Source of the DNA: G963674835 sp963674835
Lineage (GTDB): Bacteria; Planctomycetota; Planctomycetia; Pirellulales; Thermoguttaceae
Assembly: GCA_963674835.2 (NCBI GenBank)
Contig: CAXXKC010000002.1
Location: 1,922,001-1,986,000 of the forward strand
DNA: 64,000 nucleotides
Reading direction: 5' to 3'
The position numbers and the translations under genes are program-made. The notes below the pieces were generated by a model that did no database searches, was not told the origin of the DNA, and saw only the letters and a program-made list of their open reading frames with translations. Below are positions 25,203 to 33,104 of this stretch, one piece after another; position 1 is the first letter of the stretch; each line of letters begins with the position of its first letter.

Positions 25203-26450
25203 CTAACCCTGAACCCCCACTCGGGAGCTGAAACAACGTCCAATTTGGCGTACAGCCTGGCGGAGCCGTTTTTCATTTTCGACCAGGGCGAGGCGGAGGT
25301 AGCCTTCGCCGGCCGGTCCGAACCCGGCACCCGGAGCGACGGCGACGTCGGCCTCTTGGAGGAGCCGCATACCGAAGTCGAAGGAGGTCATCTCGCTGGC
25401 CCAGGGCTCGGGGATTTTGGCCCAGACGAACATGCTGGCCCGCGGCCGCTGGATGGGCCAGCCGAGGCGTTCCAGGCCATCGCAGAGCACGTCGCGACGG
25501 CTTTGGTAGGTGCGTGACTGGGCTTCGACGGCGGCATCGGTATGGCGGAGGGCGACGATGGCGGCAATCTGGATAGGTTCAAACATGCCGTAGTCGTAGT
25601 AGCCCTTGATGGTCCCCAGGGCGCGAATCATCTCGGCGTTGCCGGTGCAGTAGCCAACCCGCCAACCGGCCATGTTGTAGCCCTTGCTCATGGTGGTCAG
25701 CTCAACGCCGACGTCGATCGCGCCGGGCGCGGCCAGGAAGCTGGGCGTTTGGTAGCCGTCGAAATTGACGTCGGCATAAGCCAGATCGCTAATCACCATG
25801 AAGCCGTAGCGTTTGGCCAATCGGACGACTTCGACATAGAACTCGGGGTCGACGGTCGCGGCCGAGGGATTATGCGGGAAGTTGACAATCAGCAGTTTTG
25901 GCTTGGGATACAGATGCTGGCAGGTATAGGCAACATTGGAAAGGAATTTCTCGCTATCGGCGACGTCTAAGAGGATCTGGTTGCCGCCGGCCAGAGCGAC
26001 CGCGTAGAGATGGGCGGGATAGGAAGGCGTCGGGACAATTGCGGTGTCGCCGGGGCCCATCAGCGCCATGCACATATGGCTGAAGCCTTCCTTGGAACCC
26101 AGGCAGACGATGACCTCGCGTTCCGGATCGAGGCGGACCCCCCAGCGTTTCAAGTACTTGCTGGCCACGTCGCGGCGTAGGCTGAGCAGGCCCCAGGCCT
26201 CACTGTAGCCGTGATTCTTTGGGTCGCGGGCGGCTTCGGCGAGCTTGTCGATGACGATGTCTTGGGGCGGATCGCTGGGATTGCCCATGCCCAGGTCGAT
26301 CACGTCGTCGCCAGCACGGCGTTTCTCGTACTTGAGCTTGTTGATTTGCGCAAACAGGTACGGGGGCAACCTTTTGACGCGGTCGGCGACCGGGATGGAG
26401 AAGGATAGGCTCTGGCCGGCGGGTTTGCCGCCATGGGGATTGTCGTTCAT
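25203..26450 (-). CDS. PLP-dependent aminotransferase (AlaC-like)
   Basis: 415 residues, class I/II aminotransferase fold. The N-terminus has RVKRLPPYLFAQINKLKYEKRRAGDDVIDLGMGNPSDPPQ, as in AlaC and LL-DAP-aminotransferase-like enzymes. PNNPSA is replaced by NFPHNPSAATV; the PLP lysine is in TTMSKGYNMAGWRVGYCTGN, and the C-terminal Arg region is GAGFGPAGEGYLRLALVENEKRLRQA. Probable glutamate-pyruvate transaminase in alanine synthesis, but other 2-oxoacid substrates are possible. It follows the SDR gene by 74 bases on the same strand. A second, distinct class I/II aminotransferase (dapL) lies at 34.6 kb. Confidence 0.88.
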   Translation of the reverse strand: MNDNPHGGKPAGQSLSFSIPVADRVKRLPPYLFAQINKLKYEKRRAGDDVIDLGMGNPSDPPQDIVIDKLAEAARDPKNHGYSEAWGLLSLRRDVASKYLKRWGVRLDPEREVIVCLGSKEGFSHMCMALMGPGDTAIVPTPSYPAHLYAVALAGGNQILLDVADSEKFLSNVAYTCQHLYPKPKLLIVNFPHNPSAATVDPEFYVEVVRLAKRYGFMVISDLAYADVNFDGYQTPSFLAAPGAIDVGVELTTMSKGYNMAGWRVGYCTGNAEMIRALGTIKGYYDYGMFEPIQIAAIVALRHTDAAVEAQSRTYQSRRDVLCDGLERLGWPIQRPRASMFVWAKIPEPWASEMTSFDFGMRLLQEADVAVAPGAGFGPAGEGYLRLALVENEKRLRQAVRQIGRCFSSRVGVQG

Positions 26451-26499
26451 TGCTTGTCACCAAACGAGTTGGAGCGAAACCATTAGTATGCGTGACCAC

Positions 26500-26519
26500 C
26501 AACGCGCTGTAAAGCGTTG
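26500..26519 (-). terminator. Hairpin after the SDR gene
   Basis: CAACGC (26500-26505) and GCGTTG (26514-26519) form a 6-bp stem with an 8-base loop, six bases beyond the SDR stop codon. There is no T-run, so it may be a weak terminator, a processing signal or a stabiliser between two co-oriented genes. Confidence 0.35.
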
Positions 26520-26524
26520 CCGGA

Positions 26525-27256
26525 TCAGGCGAACTCCTGATACATGGGGGTGATCACCAATTCGGGCACGACGGCGCGCTCGGGCAAGTCGACGATGGCC
26601 AGGACCATAGCAGCGATATCCTCTGGCCGGAGCATTTGGGCCAACTTTTCGGGCGGCACGGGAGTTGGACGGTTTGCGAGGATCGGCGTGGCGACCTCGC
26701 CGGGGAAGATGTTGGTGACGCGGATGCCGTTGGCGCGTTCGTCGAGTGCAACGGCGGTTCCGAGGGCGCTGAGGGCGAATTTCGAGGCGCAGTAGCCGAC
26801 ACCTCCGAGTTGCCCGACACGTAGGCCGGCGACGGACGAGATGTTGATGATGAGTCCGGAGCGTCGTTGGCGCATGTCGGGTAGGACAGCGTGGATGCAG
26901 TTGTAAGCGCCTGTGGCGTTGACGGCCATCATGCGGTCCCAATCGGCGGGGTCCAGCTCGGCGGTCGAGCGGCGAGCTACGTTGATGCCGGCACTATTAA
27001 CGAGGATCTCTGGAGGACCCAGGTGCTTTCGGACGGAGTCGATGAGCTGGACGACTGCCTGGCGGTCGGCAACGTCGCAGGCAAGCGGACAAATGGGCGG
27101 ACTGCCGGTGAATGTTGCGGCGGCAGCCTTGAGCTTCTGCTCGTCACGACCGGCAATGGCTACTCGGCACCCACGACCGGCCAGCGCGGTGGCGATGGCC
27201 AACCCGATGCCGCTTCCCCCTCCCGTGACCAAGACGACTTTGCCGCTGAGTTGCAT
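26525..27256 (-). CDS. Short-chain dehydrogenase/reductase
   Basis: About 243 residues from ATG 27256 (AGAGGA upstream; ATG 27259 and TTG 27277 are alternatives). Classical SDR: VLVTGGGSGIGLAIATAL is the TGxxxGIG cofactor loop, ILVNSAGINVARR the NAG motif, NISSVAGLRVGQLGGVGYCASKFAL contains the catalytic Ser and YxxxK, and INIFPGEVATPI-type sequence follows. A preference for NADP(H) is possible from the basic GRDEQK segment. Substrate unknown. It is the probable first gene of a two-gene unit with the AlaC-like aminotransferase. Confidence 0.9.
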   Translation of the reverse strand: MQLSGKVVLVTGGGSGIGLAIATALAGRGCRVAIAGRDEQKLKAAAATFTGSPPICPLACDVADRQAVVQLIDSVRKHLGPPEILVNSAGINVARRSTAELDPADWDRMMAVNATGAYNCIHAVLPDMRQRRSGLIINISSVAGLRVGQLGGVGYCASKFALSALGTAVALDERANGIRVTNIFPGEVATPILANRPTPVPPEKLAQMLRPEDIAAMVLAIVDLPERAVVPELVITPMYQEFA

Positions 27257-27505
27257 CATATCCTCTGAGACTGGCAAGTGGTTTGAGAAGTTCGAGCGCT
27301 ACAGATGTTTTGTTTGCCAAGCTGGGCGGAAGCCGCCGGCATCTCCCGAAGGCTGGCTGGGGCAGCCGGCGAACGAGGTCGTGCGGGCCAGGGGAGTTGC
27401 GTTGGGCACTGTTAGAGTATTGTCGGTTTCCGGGGGGCGTTGTGGGATAGCCAGCATTGGTGACCGCGAGCCCCCCTGCTTGCTAGTGCGTCGGGTCGAG
27501 TCATA

Positions 27506-28429
27506 ATGAACGGTATGGCGACCGACCCAGCCCCCCTCGACACGGCCGTTGAGATTATTACACCCGAGAACATTGCTTTTCGCTATCGGGTGGCGGGCCC
27601 ATTTCGTCGTTTGCCGGCGTACCTGATCGACTTGGTCATTCGGGTTATTGCATGTGTGGTGGGACTGATCGCGGCCTTGATAGCGTTCGGGTTTGTGGGG
27701 CTGCCTGAGTTGGGGTTGGCGGCATCGCTGCTGTTGTGGTTTCTGCTTGATTGGCTTTACGGAGGTTTGTTCGAGGCGTTTTGGAACGGTCAGACGCCCG
27801 GCAAACGGCTGATGCATTTGCGGGTGTTGACGACCGAGGGGCGGCCGATCAGCGGGTGGCAGGCCGTATTGCGGAACGTGTTGCGAGCGGCCGACATGCT
27901 GCCGACATTCACGTACCAAGTGGGGCTGCTGGTAACGGCGATGAACGACCGGTACCAGCGGATGGGGGATCTGGCGGCGGGCACGATGGTCGTATTCGAG
28001 GAGCCGAGATGGTTTCACGGCGTGGTTCGCATGCACGACCCGGAGGTGATCCGCATGGCCGGGCAGATTCCGGCCGGTTTTCAGGCCAGCCGTACGATGG
28101 CGAAGGCACTGGCGGCCTACGTTCAGCGGCGGCAGCACTTCTCGTGGATGCGTCGTCAGGAGATCGCCCGGCATTTGAGCGAACCGCTTCTGCAGAAGTT
28201 CAACATGCCGGCAGAGACGAACGCGGACTTGCTGCTTTGCGCGCTGTACCACCGCACGTTTATTACGGACCGGCAGGATGAGGAGGAGCGCGGACCGGGC
28301 GAATCGCCGTTCGCGATTGCCGCAACGAGTTGGACGCCCGGTGAGGCAACCAATGCAGAAGGGAAGATGGCTGAAGAGGCAGGCGGTCCGACATCGGTCG
28401 TTTCCGGCACCACGAATCCCATTACGTGA
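27506..28429 (+). CDS. RDD-family membrane protein
   Basis: 307 residues. The RDD domain lies at about residues 25-150: FRRLPAYLIDLVIRVIACVVGLIAALIAFG, a second hydrophobic stretch (LGLAASLLLWFLLDWLYGGLFEAFWNGQTPGKRLMHLRVLTTEG), and DRYQRMGDLAAGTMVVFEE. The C-terminal half is cytoplasmic and helical, then a low-complexity Pro/Gly tail. It is the first gene of the seven-gene operon that runs to 34489. In many bacteria RDD proteins stand next to SpoIIM, MoxR and DUF58 genes, as here. Confidence 0.88.
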   Translation: MNGMATDPAPLDTAVEIITPENIAFRYRVAGPFRRLPAYLIDLVIRVIACVVGLIAALIAFGFVGLPELGLAASLLLWFLLDWLYGGLFEAFWNGQTPGKRLMHLRVLTTEGRPISGWQAVLRNVLRAADMLPTFTYQVGLLVTAMNDRYQRMGDLAAGTMVVFEEPRWFHGVVRMHDPEVIRMAGQIPAGFQASRTMAKALAAYVQRRQHFSWMRRQEIARHLSEPLLQKFNMPAETNADLLLCALYHRTFITDRQDEEERGPGESPFAIAATSWTPGEATNAEGKMAEEAGGPTSVVSGTTNPIT

Positions 28430-28454
28430 GAAGGCGAAGGCCGCACACTGAACG

Positions 28455-29399
28455 ATGAAAGTCTCAGAGCTGCTGGAATCGCGCGCGGCGCAATGGGGGG
28501 AGCTGGAACGGCTGTGCCAGCAAATGCAGGGACGGTCGAGCCGGAAGGTGAGCTCGCAGGCGGCCACCCGTTTTGCGTCGTTGTACCGCGCGGCCTGCGC
28601 CGATCTTGCGTTGGCCGACGCGTATCAACTGCCACCGCAGACGACCGAGTATTTGCACCGCCTGGTAGGTCGCGCGCACAACCAGCTTTACCGCAGCTAT
28701 TCGTTTCAGATGTCGACGTGGACGCGGCAGTTGCTGGTCGACGTGCCGCAGCAACTGTTTTCGGACAATTGTCTGCGGCTGGCGTTCGGCGTGTTTTGGG
28801 GGATCTTCCTGTTGTCGATGTACACGGCCTACCGTGTGGACGGGTTCGCCGAACAGGTGGTGGGGCACGAGACGATCGTGGCCCTGGAAGGCATGTACTC
28901 GCAGCCGCCATCGGTCGGCGGTGGGATGGTGGGATGGTACATTTGGAACAACGCCGGGATCGGGCTGCGTTGTTTCGCCTTTGGGTTGTTTTTTGGCATC
29001 GGCGGACTGTACGTGACGATCTACAACGCGGCGTTTCTCGGGGCCATTTTTGGATACATGGCCACGACGCCGCAGCGGGAGAATTTTTTCCACTTCGTCA
29101 CAGCCCACGGACCGCTGGAACTGACGGCAATCGTGCTGTGCGCCGCGGCGGGAATGCGATTGGGGTTCTCGCTGGTCGACACCGGGGGCCTGTCGCGCGG
29201 GGCGGCCTTGCGACAGGCGGCCGAACGTGTGGTGCCGGTCGCGTCGGTGGCCGTATTGCTGTTCTTCGGGGCGGCGATGATCGAGACGTTTCTATCGCCT
29301 TCGCCGGCACCGTATTTGATCAAGGCGTTGGTGGCGGTGGGAACGGCGGGGATGCTGACGTTTTACTTCGTCGTGTTGGGCTATCCGCAAGGAGACTGA
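28455..29399 (+). CDS. Stage II sporulation protein M family (SpoIIM/DUF95)
   Basis: 314 residues. The N-terminal cytoplasmic helical part (MKVSELLESRAAQWGELERLCQQMQGR, RFASLYRAACADLALADAY) precedes several membrane helices: RLAFGVFWGIFLLSMYTAY, AFGLFFGIGGLYVTIYNAAFLGAIFGYMA, and the pair FFHFVTAHGPLELTAIVLCAAAGMRLGF. The GPLELTAIVLCAAAG segment is characteristic. Outside spore formers this family has an unknown membrane role. It lies 25 bases after the RDD gene and 2 bases before the next gene, clearly within the operon. Confidence 0.9.
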   Translation: MKVSELLESRAAQWGELERLCQQMQGRSSRKVSSQAATRFASLYRAACADLALADAYQLPPQTTEYLHRLVGRAHNQLYRSYSFQMSTWTRQLLVDVPQQLFSDNCLRLAFGVFWGIFLLSMYTAYRVDGFAEQVVGHETIVALEGMYSQPPSVGGGMVGWYIWNNAGIGLRCFAFGLFFGIGGLYVTIYNAAFLGAIFGYMATTPQRENFFHFVTAHGPLELTAIVLCAAAGMRLGFSLVDTGGLSRGAALRQAAERVVPVASVAVLLFFGAAMIETFLSPSPAPYLIKALVAVGTAGMLTFYFVVLGYPQGD

Positions 29400-29401
29400 C
29401 G

Positions 29402-30181
29402 GTGCAACTGGATCGAACGCGGATCGCCATCCGCGAGCGGAGCTTTGTGGAGATCCTGGATCTGGCCTTGCACGTGATCCGTCGGCAGGCGCCGGCGCTG
29501 CTGGCTTTGTTGACGGTTGGGATCTTGCCGTTGGCGCTACTGAACGGCTGGCTGACGTCGGGCATTTGGAGCGATTATCTCGAGACGAGTTTCCCGGCTC
29601 AGTACCTGTTTCTCATGATGCTTCTGGTGGTGTGGGAGGTTCCGCTGGCGACGGCGCCGGCCACGCTCTACCTGGGTCACGCCATGTTCACCGAGCAGCC
29701 GAATGCACGACAGATTGTGCGCGAGCTGGGCCAATCGCTGCCACAGTTGGTACTGTACCAGTTGATGCTGCGGCCGTGGTTCCTCGTGTTTCGGCCGTTT
29801 CTGAACGAGGTGATCCTACTGGAGCGGAACCCGATACGGGCAACGGACGGTTCCGGCCGCTCGACGCTCACGCGCAGCCGCACGCTGCACCGCGGCGACT
29901 TCGACCCGGTGGGACGATCGTTCGGCACGGTGGGCGTCGGCGGGCTGTTGCTGGTATCGCTGTGGGTGTCGATGTGTATCGTGCGGGCCGTGATGACGGA
30001 TCAGTGGTGGGACCTTCCGGCGTTTACGATCCTGTTCCCGTTGGCCCTGTGGACGGTGGCAGGTTATTTTTCGGTGGTGCGGTTTTTGTGTTACCTGGAT
30101 CTTCGGATTCGCCGTGAGGGGTGGGAGGTGGAACTGGCGATGCGTGCCGAGCAGGCGCGGCTGGCGAGGGCGTGGAAATGA
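29402..30181 (+). CDS. Membrane protein of the MoxR-DUF58 cluster
   Basis: 259 residues from GTG 29402, two bases after the SpoIIM stop, with GGAG ten bases upstream. Four or five hydrophobic segments are visible: IRRQAPALLALLTVGILPLALLNGWL, YLFLMMLLVVWEVPLATAPATLYLG, VGVGGLLLVSLWVSMCIVRAV and FTILFPLALWTVAGYFSVVRFL. Between helices is a conserved-looking PFLNEVILLERNPI. No family name comes to mind; the position between SpoIIM and DUF4129 is the usual place for such a protein in this cluster. Its stop overlaps the next start by four bases. Confidence 0.8.
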   Translation: MQLDRTRIAIRERSFVEILDLALHVIRRQAPALLALLTVGILPLALLNGWLTSGIWSDYLETSFPAQYLFLMMLLVVWEVPLATAPATLYLGHAMFTEQPNARQIVRELGQSLPQLVLYQLMLRPWFLVFRPFLNEVILLERNPIRATDGSGRSTLTRSRTLHRGDFDPVGRSFGTVGVGGLLLVSLWVSMCIVRAVMTDQWWDLPAFTILFPLALWTVAGYFSVVRFLCYLDLRIRREGWEVELAMRAEQARLARAWK

Positions 30182-30903
30182 CGGGGCTTCCAGCTCACTT
30201 GATGAGTGTCGCATTGATGGCGGACGCGTCCGGCTCGGAAGAGGCGGTTGTGGCCGGGCGGAAGGCGTTGGACCACTGGGGACGGTATCCATGGTATGAC
30301 GCGAAGAGCGACGGGCTGCAGCCGATGGACCTGTCGCCGTCGTGGTGGGAGAGGTGGTTTTCGGGCTGGCAGGGCCCCTCGTGGAGCCCATCGTTGCCTC
30401 ACTCGCTTTTGCAGTGGGTCGCGTGGATCTTGATCGCTCTGGCAATCGGGTTGTTGATTTACGCGGTGGTGCGAACCTACCTGGCTCGGCGCGCGGCCGG
30501 ATCGGGAGGATCGCGAGGCAAGGCGCAGACGGACGAGGCGGAAGATCGGCGCCGCGTGGAGGCACTGCCGCTGCCTGGCATCCGGGGCCAGTCGGATCTG
30601 CTGGCCGAGGCCGAGCGGCAGTACCGGCTGGGACATTACGGGCAGGCCGTCGTCTGTTTGTTCAGCTATCAATTGATCCAGCTCGACAAGCGTCAGTTGA
30701 TCCGCATGACGAAGGGGAAGACCAATCGGCAGTACCTTCGCGAGCTCGGTCCGCGGAGGCCGTTGCGGGGATTGCTGGAGCAGACGATGGTGGTGTTTGA
30801 GGACGCCTTTTTTGGGCAGCATGCGATCGACCGCGTCCGGTTCGAGTCGTGTTGGACACGGCTGAACGAGTTTGAAGCCTTGGCGGCGGAGGGTCTGGCA
30901 TGA
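30178..30903 (+). CDS. DUF4129 domain protein
   Basis: 241 residues, start ATG 30178 in an ATGA overlap with the upstream stop. A Trp-rich N-terminal segment (DLSPSWWERWFSGWQGPSWSPSLP) is followed by one membrane helix near residues 77-102. The cytoplasmic C-terminal half has LLAEAERQYRLGHYGQAVVCLFSYQLIQLDKRQLIRMTKGKTNRQYLREL, the DUF4129 pattern that in other proteins sits behind a transglutaminase domain (TgpA). Here it is a stand-alone version, as in many actinobacterial and planctomycete MoxR clusters. Probable scaffold for the MoxR/DUF58 pair. Confidence 0.85.
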   Translation: MTGLPAHLMSVALMADASGSEEAVVAGRKALDHWGRYPWYDAKSDGLQPMDLSPSWWERWFSGWQGPSWSPSLPHSLLQWVAWILIALAIGLLIYAVVRTYLARRAAGSGGSRGKAQTDEAEDRRRVEALPLPGIRGQSDLLAEAERQYRLGHYGQAVVCLFSYQLIQLDKRQLIRMTKGKTNRQYLRELGPRRPLRGLLEQTMVVFEDAFFGQHAIDRVRFESCWTRLNEFEALAAEGLA

Positions 30904-32054
30904 GATGGTGCGTGCTGACCGTTGGGGTCCTGCTGCTGGCCTTGTCGGGCTGCCGGCAGGAGCTCGAAACGGAATATGGGCAGCGGAAAGGGATCGTGGG
31001 CTACCGCAGCGTCAACGGTACGGCCGTGCTGGGGGAGATGTTCGAACAGCGGGGGCACGCGGTGTTCTCGTGGAACAGCCTTTCGCCCAGGCTGCAGGAG
31101 CACGCGGACGTGATCGTATGGTTCCCCGACGATTTTCGGCCGCCCGAGGCGGAAGTGTGCAACTGGCTGGATGAATGGCTCGAGGACAAGCCGGGGCGGA
31201 CGCTGATTTACGTGGGTCGTGACTTCGATGCGGCCCCGTGGTACTGGAGTGAAGTCCTTCCCAGCGCTCCGGCGGACCAGAGGAGCGAGTTCCTGTCGGA
31301 GAAGAGTACGGCCGAATCGTCGTTCGTGCGGGACCGTTCGGTGCTGGGCAAGTCGGAGAGCTGCCCGTGGTTCACCATCGACGGGCAGAGTCAGCCGTGC
31401 TCGGTGAGTGCGCTACAGGGCAGGCGCGCGTGGACCGAGGGAGTCGATGCATCGCAAGCGGCAATCAAGCTGAACAGCCGGATCGTCCCGGCGGACCATG
31501 CGGAAGCATTGCTGCGGTCGGGCCAGGACGTGCTGGTGAGCCGGCAGGATCGCGGGGAAGGCCAGTTGATCGTGGTGGCCAACGGCTCGTTCCTGTTGAA
31601 CGCCATGCTGACGAACCACGAGAATCGGAAGCTGGCCGGCCGACTGATCGACGAGGTCGGACCGCCGGAGAAGACGGTGGCTTTCCTGGAGAGCTATGCG
31701 GGCGGTCCCCCGATTCGCGATGACGACATGCTTCCGCGCGTTCCGACCGGGATGGAGATCTTCCAGGTGTGGCCGACGAACTGGATCTTGCTGCATTTGG
31801 CGATCGTCGGGGTCATTTTCTGTTTTGTCCGGTATCCGATTTTCGGCCGGCCTCGCGAGCCGAGTGTGGAGGGGCGATCGGATTTCGGCAAGCACATCGA
31901 GGCGATGGCCGAGATGCTGGAGCGCTCGGGGGACGCGACCTACGCGCAGGAGCGGCTACTGCATTATCGAGAGACGAAAGCGGACCTTGGGGGACGCAAA
32001 TCGGAAAAGGGCGAGTCCCCCTTCTCTTCAACTTCTTCAACCCCTGGATCCTGA
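30900..32054 (+). CDS. DUF4350 lipoprotein
   Basis: 384 residues. The N-terminus MRWCVLTVGVLLLALSGCRQ is a lipoprotein signal with lipobox LSGC (C17). The extracytoplasmic part has the DUF4350 layout, with GYRSVNGTAVLGEMFEQRGHAVFSW, ADVIVWFPDDFRPPEAEVCNWL, LIYVGRDFDAAPWYW, and RGEGQLIVVANGSFLLNAMLTN. A membrane helix near residues 293-312 (WILLHLAIVGVIFCFVRYPIF) and a cytoplasmic tail (FGKHIEAMAEMLERSGDATYAQERLLHYR) follow. The start overlaps the previous stop (ATGA). A lipid anchor together with a C-terminal helix would make it a two-point membrane protein. Confidence 0.87.
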   Translation: MRWCVLTVGVLLLALSGCRQELETEYGQRKGIVGYRSVNGTAVLGEMFEQRGHAVFSWNSLSPRLQEHADVIVWFPDDFRPPEAEVCNWLDEWLEDKPGRTLIYVGRDFDAAPWYWSEVLPSAPADQRSEFLSEKSTAESSFVRDRSVLGKSESCPWFTIDGQSQPCSVSALQGRRAWTEGVDASQAAIKLNSRIVPADHAEALLRSGQDVLVSRQDRGEGQLIVVANGSFLLNAMLTNHENRKLAGRLIDEVGPPEKTVAFLESYAGGPPIRDDDMLPRVPTGMEIFQVWPTNWILLHLAIVGVIFCFVRYPIFGRPREPSVEGRSDFGKHIEAMAEMLERSGDATYAQERLLHYRETKADLGGRKSEKGESPFSSTSSTPGS

Positions 32055-32060
32055 ACTCTC

Positions 32061-33104
32061 ATGACCGACTCTTCCGCAGAACGTGAGTTTCTGGCTTCGG
32101 ACGCACCCCAGCCGGACACCGTGCCCGCATCGCCTTCCGAAGCGCCGGGGGCTTTCGCGCCCGTCCAACGTCTGTTCGAGCGGATCGCCGGCGAGGTCGG
32201 CAAGATCTTCGTGGGACAGGACGAGTTGGTACTGGGAACGCTGGTGGCGCTGTTTTCCAACGGGCACGTGCTGATCGAGAGCGTGCCGGGGTTGGGCAAG
32301 ACGCTGTTTGTGCGTACCTTGGGCCAAGTGCTCGGCTGCAAGTTCGGCCGCATTCAGTTCACGGCCGACCTGATGCCTTCGGACATCACGGGGGCGCCGG
32401 TGTTCGACATGAAGGCGCAGGAATTTCGTTTTCATCCAGGGCCGGTTTTTACGCAGTTACTGCTGGCCGACGAGATCAACCGTTCGCCGGCCAAGACGCA
32501 TGCCGCGTTGCTGGAGATCATGCAGGAGCATCGTGTGACGGTGGATCGAACGAGCCACAAGTTGGAGCGGCCGTTCCTGGTGATGGCCACGCAGAATCCG
32601 ATCGAGGCGGAGGGGACGTACAATCTACCCGAGGCGCAACTGGATCGGTTCATGTTCAAGCTGTTGGTCGATTACCCGTCGGCGGAGGAGGAATCGCAGA
32701 TTCTGTCGCTGCACAGCGTGCAGGTCGATTTGGACCAGCGGCTGGACGAGTTGGAGACGATCACGAGTCCGGCGGAGATCGTCGAGGTGACGCGGCGGAC
32801 GGGGGACGTGCTGACGGATCCGAAGCTGATCGAGTACATCAACGCGTTGGTGCGACAGACGCGGCAGTGGCCGCAATTCTACCTGGGGGCATCGCCGCGG
32901 GCCGGGCTGGCTTTGATGCAGGGCGCTCGGACGTTGGCCGCGTTTCGCGGGCGCGACTACGCGGTGCCCGACGACGTGGTCGAGCTGGCGTTGCCGGCAT
33001 TGCGGCATCGGGTCATTCTGTCGCCGGAAGCGGAGGTGGAAGGTCACGGTGTGGATGAGCTTCTGACCGACTTGATTCGCTCGGTGGAGGTACCCCGGCT
33101 TTGA
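32061..33104 (+). CDS. MoxR-family AAA+ ATPase
   Basis: 347 residues, cytoplasmic. Walker A is HVLIESVPGLGKTLFVRTLGQVL, followed by FGRIQFTADLMPSDITGAPVFD; Walker B is LLLADEINRSPAKTHAALLEIMQEHRVTVD; sensor 1 is FLVMATQNPIEAEGTYNLPEAQLDRFMFKLLVDYP. The C-terminal lid has YLGASPRAGLALMQGARTLAAFRGRDYAVPDDV. This is the canonical MoxR AAA_3/AAA_lid_2 pair. MoxR ATPases are thought to act as chaperones with a vWA-type partner; the DUF58 gene that overlaps its stop is that partner. Confidence 0.95.
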   Translation: MTDSSAEREFLASDAPQPDTVPASPSEAPGAFAPVQRLFERIAGEVGKIFVGQDELVLGTLVALFSNGHVLIESVPGLGKTLFVRTLGQVLGCKFGRIQFTADLMPSDITGAPVFDMKAQEFRFHPGPVFTQLLLADEINRSPAKTHAALLEIMQEHRVTVDRTSHKLERPFLVMATQNPIEAEGTYNLPEAQLDRFMFKLLVDYPSAEEESQILSLHSVQVDLDQRLDELETITSPAEIVEVTRRTGDVLTDPKLIEYINALVRQTRQWPQFYLGASPRAGLALMQGARTLAAFRGRDYAVPDDVVELALPALRHRVILSPEAEVEGHGVDELLTDLIRSVEVPRL